Below, in pieces: positions 1 through 5,946 of a DNA stretch of 15,526 bases. Source of the DNA: DATKSS01 sp049582065 (GTDB lineage Bacteria > Chloroflexota > Dormibacteria > Dormibacterales > Dormibacteraceae); contig JBAUTF010000230.1 of assembly GCA_049582065.1 (NCBI GenBank), positions 1 through 15,526 on the forward strand. Direction: 5' to 3'. Position 1 is the stretch's first letter. Every line of letters starts with the position of its first letter. The position numbers and the translations under genes are program-made. Below the pieces are notes generated by a model. It made no database searches. It saw nothing but the letters and a program-made list of their open reading frames with translations, and was not told the origin of the DNA.

Positions 1-85
1 ATGCGTGGGGGGGTCTCCGTAGGGGGGGCCTGACCCCCCTGCGCTGGTTCCACGCGCGGCCGCGAATGACCTCGGGCAGCGTCAT
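1..85 (-). CDS. leuD: LeuD N-terminus (3-isopropylmalate dehydratase small subunit), partial and apparently disrupted
   Basis: An ATG overlaps the leuC stop in an ATGA arrangement, typical of translational coupling. The first codons read MTLPEVIRGRAW, which matches the usual LeuD beginning (an 'I-R-G-R-A-W' strand before the conserved F-G-D-x-I-x-T-D block). The next codons read NQRRGVRPPLRRPP, which is not LeuD-like and is encoded by a G/C-homopolymer palindrome; the expected Asp-rich block never appears in the visible 28 codons. The frame stays open to the window edge. LeuD partners with LeuC to isomerise 2- to 3-isopropylmalate in leucine biosynthesis. Either a small repeat has entered the gene, or this is an assembly or contig end inside a repeat. 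The gene assignment rests on about 8 residues plus position. Confidence 0.45.
   Translation of the reverse strand, partial: MTLPEVIRGRAWNQRRGVRPPLRRPPHA
7..43. repeat. G/C-homopolymer inverted repeat (REP-like palindrome)
   Basis: Two runs of seven G (7-13 and 22-28) are followed by a run of six C (34-39). Positions 21-27 pair with 34-40 (A plus six G against six C plus T) around a six-base loop. The stem can extend outward by T20.G41 wobble, G19-C42 and C18-G43. The core GGGGTCAGGCCCC-like palindrome, read on the minus strand, resembles GGGGTCAGACCCC-type REP palindromes that are scattered through some bacterial genomes; that link is from memory and not tested. It lies exactly where the leuD frame stops looking like LeuD. 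The paired G runs could also form a G-quadruplex on the plus strand. Confidence 0.5.
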
Positions 86-1371
86 GCGACACCGGCCGGC
101 ATGTGCTTCAGCACCTCGTTCGGGTGCGTGATCACTCCTGTCACGGCACTGGCCGCAGCGACGGCGGGGTTCGACAGGTAGACCTGCGCTTTCGGGTGGC
201 CCATGCGGCCGGGGAAGTTGCGGTTGGTCGTGCTGAGGCACACTTCCCCTTCGCCGAGCACGCCCATGTGCCCGCCGAGGCATGCGCCACACGTAGCCGT
301 TGTCCAAGCGGCGCCCGCCGCCAGGAAGGTCCTGATCAATCCTTCCTTTTCCGCCTGGATCGCCACCAGGTGCGAGGAGGGCGTGATGATCAGCCGCACG
401 CCGGGCGCGACCTTGTGCCCTTCGAGCACCGCCGCGGCGCGGCGGAGGTCGGTGATGCGAGAGTTCGTGCACGAGCCGATGAACACCTGGTCGAGGCGAG
501 TCCCGGCGACCTCCGACAGCGGCGCGTAGTTGTCGGGCGACATGGGCTTGGCGACGCCGAGCTCGACCTTTTCGGCATCGAACTCGAACACCTTCTCGTA
601 CCCGGCGTCGGCGTCTGAGGAGACCGGCGTGTAAGGCCTCTTCGCTCGCCCGTCGAGATACTCCTTCGTGATCTCGTCGAACTCCATGATCCCGTTCTTG
701 GCGCCCGCCTCGATCGCCATGTTGGTCATGGTCAGCCGCGCTTCCATGTCGATGTGGCGAAGCGCCTCGCCCGTGTGCTCCATCGCCTTCGAACGCGCGC
801 CATCGACGCCGATCTGGCCGATCACGTACAGGATCAAGTCCTTCGCCTCGACCCATTCCTTGAGCCGGTTGCGATAGACGAACTTGAACGTCTCCGGGAC
901 GCGAAACCAGAGCTCGCCGAGCGCGAGCACACAAGCCAGGTCGGTCGAGCCGATGCCTGTCGCGAAGTTGTTCAACGCGCCGTACGTGCAGCTGTGCGAG
1001 TCGGCGCCGACGACGAGCTCACCCGGCAGCACGAGGCCGTTCTCAGGAAGCACCGCGTGGCAGATTCCGCCCTGGCCCACCTCGAAATACCACTTGATCC
1101 CCATGTCGCGCGAGAACTCGCGCGTCAGGCGGCCTAGGGTCGCGCTCGCGGCGTCCTTGGCGGGCTGGAAATGGTCCTGCGTCACCGCGACGCGCTCGGG
1201 GTCCCAGATCTTCTCGGCGCCCATTTGCTCGCGCATGATCCTGCCGGCGGGCGGGATGGTCAGGTCGTGGCCCATCGCGAAGTCCACCTTGGCCAGGACG
1301 AGGTCGCCCGGGCGCACGCTTTCCCGTCCCGCTCCGCGGGCCAGGATCTTCTCGGTCATCGTCATGCCCAT
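82..1371 (-). CDS. leuC: 3-isopropylmalate dehydratase large subunit (LeuC)
   Basis: The 429-aa protein belongs to the aconitase superfamily and, with LeuD, converts 2-isopropylmalate to 3-isopropylmalate. The three 4Fe-4S ligands are visible: Cys301 in IGSCTNS, and Cys361 and Cys364 in TCGACLGG. Other family blocks are VGADSHSCTYGALN (121-134) and the C-terminal NRNFPGRMGH (383-392). The length is that of the short, two-subunit type without a fused LeuD domain. The ATG at 1371 is favoured by AGGAAAG five bases upstream; two in-frame ATGs follow at codons 3 and 5 and cannot be excluded. It lies 10 nt after leuB and overlaps leuD by ATGA. A homoaconitase or citraconate/methylmalate isomerase role is possible within this family, but the adjacent leuB and leuD favour leucine synthesis. 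Confidence 0.92.
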   Translation of the reverse strand: MGMTMTEKILARGAGRESVRPGDLVLAKVDFAMGHDLTIPPAGRIMREQMGAEKIWDPERVAVTQDHFQPAKDAASATLGRLTREFSRDMGIKWYFEVGQGGICHAVLPENGLVLPGELVVGADSHSCTYGALNNFATGIGSTDLACVLALGELWFRVPETFKFVYRNRLKEWVEAKDLILYVIGQIGVDGARSKAMEHTGEALRHIDMEARLTMTNMAIEAGAKNGIMEFDEITKEYLDGRAKRPYTPVSSDADAGYEKVFEFDAEKVELGVAKPMSPDNYAPLSEVAGTRLDQVFIGSCTNSRITDLRRAAAVLEGHKVAPGVRLIITPSSHLVAIQAEKEGLIRTFLAAGAAWTTATCGACLGGHMGVLGEGEVCLSTTNRNFPGRMGHPKAQVYLSNPAVAAASAVTGVITHPNEVLKHMPAGVA

Positions 1372-1376
1372 CTGAG

Positions 1377-1383
1377 CTTTCCT
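1377..1383 (-). promoter_or_regulatory. leuC ribosome binding site overlapping the leuB stop
   Basis: The minus strand reads TTAGGAAAGCTCAGATG. The Shine-Dalgarno-like AGGAAAG begins inside the TAG stop of leuB and sits five bases before the leuC ATG. This supports the 1371 start and suggests coupled translation of the two genes. Confidence 0.55.
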
Positions 1384-2410
1384 AATCCCTCAGCCTCTTC
1401 GCGATTGCGTCGCCGACCTCGCCGGTCGACAGGTTGCCACCGACGTCGCGCGTGCATTCCCCTGCCTGGATCGCCGATTCGACCGCACCCTCGATCGCCT
1501 TTGCCATTTCCGTATGACCCAGGTGTCTCACCATCATAGATGCGCTCAGGATCGCCCCGATCGGGTTGACGAGGCCTTTGCCGGCGATGTCTGGCGCGGT
1601 CCCGTGCACCGGCTCGAAGAGGCCTCGGCCGGTCTGCGGGTTGATGTTGCCCGAGGGCGCGATGCCCATGCCTCCGACCAGCTCGGCCGTCAGGTCGGAG
1701 AGGATGTCGCCGAACAGGTTGCCGGTGACTATGACGTCGAACTGGCTCGGGTCGCGCACGAGCTGCATCGCCGCCGCGTCCACGTATAGGTGTCGCGTCC
1801 TGATGTGCGGATGATCGGCAGCCACCGCCTTCCAACGTTCCTGCCACAGCGCGCCCGCGAACGCCATCGCGTTCGATTTGTCGACCATCACCACCTCGCG
1901 TCTTGCGACCTGGAAGGCGTACTCGATGATCCTCGTCACACCGAGGTGTGTGTTGAGGTCTTCCTGGATCGCAACCTCCTGCTCGGTGCCCCTCTTGAAG
2001 CGGCCGCCCATGCCCACGTAGAGGCCCTCCGTATTCTCGCGCACGACGAGCAAGTCGACCTTCCGGCGGTCCTCGCGGCGCAGTGGCGACAGGCGGTCGT
2101 CGAACAGGCGGGCGGGCCGAAGATTTACGTAGAGGTCAAGCTCGAAGCGGAGCCGAAGCAGGACTCCGGCGAGGTAGCTCGCATCGTTGACCCGCGGATC
2201 GCCCACAGCCCCGAACAGGATCGAATCGGCCTGCTGGAGCTTCGTCCAGACGCGCGCCGGGATCGGCTCGCCGGTGCGCATGAACTGGTCCGCGTTGACG
2301 TCGAACTCTTCAAACTCGAAATCGGCGCCCGCCGCGCGGAGCACCTTGATCGCTTCCGGAACGACCTCCTTCCCCGCCCCATCGCAGGGCAGTACCGCGA
2401 TGTACGTCAC
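1382..2410 (-). CDS. leuB: 3-isopropylmalate dehydrogenase family protein (LeuB-like, NAD-type)
   Basis: A 342-aa beta-decarboxylating dehydrogenase. The start is a GTG at 2410 that overlaps the upstream TGA as GTGA; the longer open frame reaching back to 2707 has no family similarity before this point. Visible residues are the LLRLR substrate-binding block (84-88), RPARLF (98-103), RENTEGLYVG (124-133, with Tyr131), Lys178 in VDKSN, Asp211, and Asp235/Asp239 in GDILSD, which bind the metal. Asp274 in HGTAPDIAGKG marks NAD rather than NADP use. The RENTEGLYVG form is more like homoisocitrate, tartrate/malate and archaeal-type enzymes than the RELTGG form of classical LeuB, while the Leu-Leu pair suits isopropylmalate. 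The neighbours leuC and leuD make 3-isopropylmalate the likely substrate; D-malate or homoisocitrate remain alternatives. Confidence 0.8.
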   Translation of the reverse strand: MTYIAVLPCDGAGKEVVPEAIKVLRAAGADFEFEEFDVNADQFMRTGEPIPARVWTKLQQADSILFGAVGDPRVNDASYLAGVLLRLRFELDLYVNLRPARLFDDRLSPLRREDRRKVDLLVVRENTEGLYVGMGGRFKRGTEQEVAIQEDLNTHLGVTRIIEYAFQVARREVVMVDKSNAMAFAGALWQERWKAVAADHPHIRTRHLYVDAAAMQLVRDPSQFDVIVTGNLFGDILSDLTAELVGGMGIAPSGNINPQTGRGLFEPVHGTAPDIAGKGLVNPIGAILSASMMVRHLGHTEMAKAIEGAVESAIQAGECTRDVGGNLSTGEVGDAIAKRLRD

Positions 2411-3957
2411 GCCGACGCCGGCTCGTGAGCGGGCTCGCGCAGCTTGTAGCGCTGGATCTTTCCGGTCACGGTCTTCGGAAGCTCGTTGACGAACTCGACC
2501 ATGTGCGGGTACTGGAAACGCTGTAGCCGCGACTTGCAGTGCTCTTGCAATGCGGCGACCAGCGCATCGTCTTTTTCGGCATCGCCTTTGGTGATCACGA
2601 ATGCCTTGATTCTCATGAATCCGTCGACCGAGATGCCAACCACCGCGCTCTCCCCCACCGCGGGATGCTCGAGCAGCACCGACTCGATCTCGATCGGCGA
2701 TACCCACAGACCGCTCACCTTCATCATGTCGTCGGATCGGCCCTCGTACCAGAAGAAGCCGTCCTCGTCGACTCGATACCTGTCACCGGTGAAGAACCAT
2801 TCGCCGAGGATCGAGCGTTTCGATTTCTCGTGCTGCGCCCAGTAGAGCGCCAGCGCGCTGTCACCCTTTACGTACAGGTCGCCCGCCTCGCCACTGGGCA
2901 CCGGCTGCCCTTCCGGGTCGAGGATCTTGAGCTCGTACCCCGGGACCGGTTTGCCGCTCGACCCGGGCCTCACCTCCTCGAGGCGGTTGGAGCAGTAGAT
3001 GTGGAGCATCTCGGTCGAGCCCACCCCGTCCAGGATCGTGAGGCCGAAAGCATCTTTCCAGCGCCGCCAGACCTCGGCCGGGAGCGCCTCGGCGGCTGCC
3101 ACGCAGTGGCGAATCGATGAGAGGTCATGTTGGCGGGCGCCCTCGGAGTTGAGGATGGCGTTGTACAGCGTCGGCGCGGAGAAAAACAGCGTCGGGCGGC
3201 GCTTTTCGATCGTCTCGAGGACTGTCGCCGGCGTGTGGCGGCCGGCGTGCAGGACGGTCGAGGCGCCCACCCAGTACGGGAAGGTCAGGTTGTTGCCGAA
3301 GCCGTAGGCATGAAAGAGGCCCGTGGTCGAGAAGGTGATGTCCTGCTCGGTGATGCCGAGTACCTGCTCGGCATACGTGATGCAGGTGTACGGGATGTCG
3401 TGCTGGAGGTGGACGACCGCCTTCGGTTTGCCGGTCGACCCTGAGCTGTAGAGCCAGAACGCCATGTCGTCCTTTCGGGTCGGGGCTGCGGGGATCGCGG
3501 GACCTGGGGTGAGCAGGTCGGAGCGGAGGACGCGGGGGCGGTGAGGGGCGCGGCCGGCGGCGCCTTGCAGGCGCTCCTCTGTGGTCGCGTCGACGACGAC
3601 GACACGCGCCGTCGAGTCATCGATGTAGTGGTCGTAGTCCTCGCTGTGCTGGAGGACGGGGATCACCGGGACGGGGATTGCTCCGATGCGGAGCGCGCCG
3701 AGGAAGGAAGCGACCCATCCCGGGCTGTCGAAACCTGCGATCAGAACGCGCTCCTCGCGCCGCACGCCAAGCTCCAGCAGGGCCGCGGCTGCGCCGCAGG
3801 TGAGGTTGAACAGGCCGCCGTACGTGAGATCCGTGCCCGCCGAGTAGATCGCAACCTTGTTCGCCCGACCGGAGTCGAGATTGCGACCGAGCAGGTCGGC
3901 GGCGACGTTGTACCGCTCCGGCAGATCCACCACCGTCATATAAGCATGGACACGCAT
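2407..3957 (-). CDS. Benzoate-CoA-ligase-like AMP-forming acyl-CoA synthetase
   Basis: A 516-aa ANL-superfamily adenylating enzyme that would join a carboxylate to CoA through an acyl-AMP. The ATP loop is YSSGSTGKPK (170-179); GSTE is at 313-316, the TGD motif at 390-392, the hinge GRSDDMMKVSGLWVS at 406-420, and the catalytic Lys500 in PKTVTGKIQ. The blocks HDIPYTCITYAEQVLGIT (186-203), FHAYGFGNNLTFPYWVGA (215-232) and GSTEMLHIYCSN (313-324) are strongly like BadA/BclA benzoate-CoA ligases, so an aromatic acid is the first guess. The start is uncertain: ATG at 3957 (MRVHAYM) or ATG at 3939 (MTVVDLPERYN). Neither has a clear Shine-Dalgarno. Its TGA overlaps the leuB GTG. No ring-reducing or box-pathway genes are nearby, so the true substrate may be a non-benzoate acid. 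Confidence 0.85.
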   Translation of the reverse strand: MRVHAYMTVVDLPERYNVAADLLGRNLDSGRANKVAIYSAGTDLTYGGLFNLTCGAAAALLELGVRREERVLIAGFDSPGWVASFLGALRIGAIPVPVIPVLQHSEDYDHYIDDSTARVVVVDATTEERLQGAAGRAPHRPRVLRSDLLTPGPAIPAAPTRKDDMAFWLYSSGSTGKPKAVVHLQHDIPYTCITYAEQVLGITEQDITFSTTGLFHAYGFGNNLTFPYWVGASTVLHAGRHTPATVLETIEKRRPTLFFSAPTLYNAILNSEGARQHDLSSIRHCVAAAEALPAEVWRRWKDAFGLTILDGVGSTEMLHIYCSNRLEEVRPGSSGKPVPGYELKILDPEGQPVPSGEAGDLYVKGDSALALYWAQHEKSKRSILGEWFFTGDRYRVDEDGFFWYEGRSDDMMKVSGLWVSPIEIESVLLEHPAVGESAVVGISVDGFMRIKAFVITKGDAEKDDALVAALQEHCKSRLQRFQYPHMVEFVNELPKTVTGKIQRYKLREPAHEPASA

Positions 3958-4009
3958 GGAGGCGGTAGAGAGACGGCCTGGGATTGGTACATCCCCGAGC
4001 CCGGTTGGC

Positions 4010-5587
4010 CTACTGCCTGATGACCGCGGCCGCTCCCTTCCTCAGGACGTACTTCTGGATCTTTCCCGTCGCCGTCTTGGGGAGCTCCTGCACGAACGTG
4101 ACGCTGTGCGGAGCCTTGAAATGAGCGAGCCGGTCCCTGCACAGCTGGATCAGCTCCCGCTCCGTCGCGGTGGCGCCTGACTTCAAGACGACGTAGGCAT
4201 GCGGAGCCTCGCCCCACCTCTCGTGAGGCAGGCCGACGATCGCCGCCTCCTGCACCGCCGGGTGGCGCAGGAGAACCCCCTCGACCTCAACGCTCGAGAT
4301 GTTCTCTCCACCGCTGATGATCACGTCCTTGATCCGGTCTCGGATCTCGACGTAGCCGTCAGGGTGCAGAACCGCCGCGTCGCCGGTATGGAACCAGCCG
4401 TCGCCCATGACCTTCTTGGTCGCCTCAGGGTCGTTGTAGTAGCCCTGCATGATCACGTTGCCACGCGCGACGATCTCTCCGAGTGACTGGCCGTCCGCGG
4501 GCACGTCTTTCCCGTCGCCGTCCACGACGCGCAGCTCGCCGGAAGTGATGAGCTCGACACCTGTGCGGGCCTTGATGATCCCAAGGTCGGTGGTGTTCAG
4601 CTTCCGGTGCTCCGGCCGCGGCTCGCAGATGGTGATGAATGGGGCCGTCTCGGTCAGCCCGTAGACCTGCGTCACCTCCCAACCGAGGTCGCCCTCCATG
4701 CGCTCGATCGTCGCAGCGGCGGGTGCGGCTCCTGCGGTGATGACGTGCACGCCCTTAGGTACGTCGCCCCGCACGTCGGCGGAAGAGTTGGCGAGCGCGA
4801 TCAGGATGGTTGGCGCTGCGCAGAGCCAGCCTACCTTCTCATTGCGGACCAGCTCGAAGATCCGGGCCGGCTCCACCTTGGGCAGGCAGATGTGCCTCCC
4901 TCCGACCGCGGTGATGATCCAGACGAAGGTCCAGCCGTTGGCGTGGAACATCGGAAGCGTCCACAGGTAGCCGTCCCCGACCGTGATGTGGAAATGAACC
5001 AGGGTGCCGACGGCGTTAGCCCAAGCGTTGCGGTGCGTGATCATCACGCCCTTCGGCTTTGCCGTCGTGCCGCTGGTGTAGTTGATGGTGAGGAGGTCGG
5101 TCTCCGCGATGTCGGGGCGCTTGAAGTCCGGTTTCGCCGATTCGATCGCAGCCTCGTACTCGACCCATCCCTTCCGGCCGCCGGCGCTGCCCAGGCTCAC
5201 GAAGTGCTCCACGCCGCTCAGCTGCTCCCGGACGCCGTCGACGGCGTCCAGGTAGTCGGGATGAACACAAAGGACCTTCGCGCCCGAGTGTGAGGTGATG
5301 TAGACGAAATCCTCGGCGGTAAGGCGGTAGTTGATGGGCACCAGCACTGCGCCGATCTGCGGCACGGCGTAGAAGGACTCGAGCTGCTCGTGCGTGTTGG
5401 GCGCGATGTAAGCGACACGGTCGCCCTTCTCGACTCCCATCGCCTGCAGGCCCGACGACCACCGGTCGCATCGCTGGAAGAACTGCTCGTAGGTCATCCG
5501 CAGGTCGCCGTCGACCACCCCTTCCCGGTCTCCGTAGAGCTTGCGGGTCCGGCGCGCGAACTCCAGAGGCGTCAGCGGCGTTTCCAT
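4010..5587 (-). CDS. AlkK/FadD-like fatty acyl-CoA ligase
   Basis: A 525-aa AMP-forming acyl-CoA synthetase. The phosphate loop is YTSGTTAKPKG (170-180); LPMFHANGWTF (211-221) is the block typical of the medium-chain AlkK group, followed by YGLTE (309-313), TGD (401-403), the hinge DRIKDVIISGGENISSVEVE (417-436) and Lys509 in PKTATGKIQ. The length is normal for the family, and no signal or membrane segment is evident. The ATG start at 5587 has a strong GGGAGG (5594-5599) six bases upstream. It follows the 109-aa gene by 13 nt, and a 52-nt gap with a weak 5-bp hairpin (3980-3995) separates it from the next ligase. It probably activates medium- or long-chain fatty acids for the beta-oxidation-type enzymes encoded further right, but the chain-length preference is inference. 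Confidence 0.88.
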   Translation of the reverse strand: METPLTPLEFARRTRKLYGDREGVVDGDLRMTYEQFFQRCDRWSSGLQAMGVEKGDRVAYIAPNTHEQLESFYAVPQIGAVLVPINYRLTAEDFVYITSHSGAKVLCVHPDYLDAVDGVREQLSGVEHFVSLGSAGGRKGWVEYEAAIESAKPDFKRPDIAETDLLTINYTSGTTAKPKGVMITHRNAWANAVGTLVHFHITVGDGYLWTLPMFHANGWTFVWIITAVGGRHICLPKVEPARIFELVRNEKVGWLCAAPTILIALANSSADVRGDVPKGVHVITAGAAPAAATIERMEGDLGWEVTQVYGLTETAPFITICEPRPEHRKLNTTDLGIIKARTGVELITSGELRVVDGDGKDVPADGQSLGEIVARGNVIMQGYYNDPEATKKVMGDGWFHTGDAAVLHPDGYVEIRDRIKDVIISGGENISSVEVEGVLLRHPAVQEAAIVGLPHERWGEAPHAYVVLKSGATATERELIQLCRDRLAHFKAPHSVTFVQELPKTATGKIQKYVLRKGAAAVIRQ

Positions 5588-5600
5588 GCAAGACCTCCCT

Positions 5601-5930
5601 TCACGAATTGAGCATCAACGCAAAGTCGGCGTTCTTGATCCCGCCGACGAAGGCACTGTGGGCCTTTGGCTCCAGCTCCACCGCACGTTCATAGACGAAG
5701 GCATACACATTGTCCATGGTCCAATCGCCGTATCCCTGGATGCGCAGGCCATATCGAAGGTTCTCGTCTTTCCGGCCCCGCTGGTACAGGTCGGTCGCGC
5801 GCGAGTACATGGCTTTGAGGATCTCGAGCTGCATGCTCAGCTCGGCGATCGTCCGCGCGTCGCCCTCCTCCTCCACCAGGCTCTCGACCTGGGCTTCGAG
5901 GTCGGCGATCTCCTTCTGGTAGTCGTCCAC
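5601..5930 (-). CDS. Unrecognised 109-aa protein with N-terminal coiled coil
   Basis: I do not recognise this family. The start is a GTG at 5930, 16 nt after the hppA stop; the stop lies 13 nt before the acyl-CoA ligase ATG, so it sits inside the operon. Residues 3-45 are rich in Glu, Leu and Ala with a heptad-like pattern, suggesting a coiled coil. A basic stretch (YQRGRKDENLRYGLRIQGYG) follows, then a helical part containing WTMDNVYAFVYERAVELE. There is no cysteine, signal peptide or membrane segment. It would be soluble, possibly a small dimeric accessory factor. The codon composition and tight spacing argue for a real gene; the opposite-strand frames look like shadows. Confidence 0.72.
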   Translation of the reverse strand: MDDYQKEIADLEAQVESLVEEEGDARTIAELSMQLEILKAMYSRATDLYQRGRKDENLRYGLRIQGYGDWTMDNVYAFVYERAVELEPKAHSAFVGGIKNADFALMLNS

Positions 5931-5946
5931 CCCACGGACGAGTCTA

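Noticed and set aside
2411..2707. N-terminal extension of the leuB frame
   Set aside because: It overlaps the benzoate-CoA-ligase-like gene in another frame, has no LeuB similarity, and a GTG overlapping the upstream stop is a better start.
3958..4009. Terminator between the two CoA ligase genes
   Set aside because: Only a 5-bp stem (3980-3995) with no T-run is present; the genes are probably co-transcribed.
2407..5587. Complete aromatic-acid degradation operon
   Set aside because: Only ligase-type genes are present; no reductase, oxygenase or ring-opening enzyme is seen nearby.
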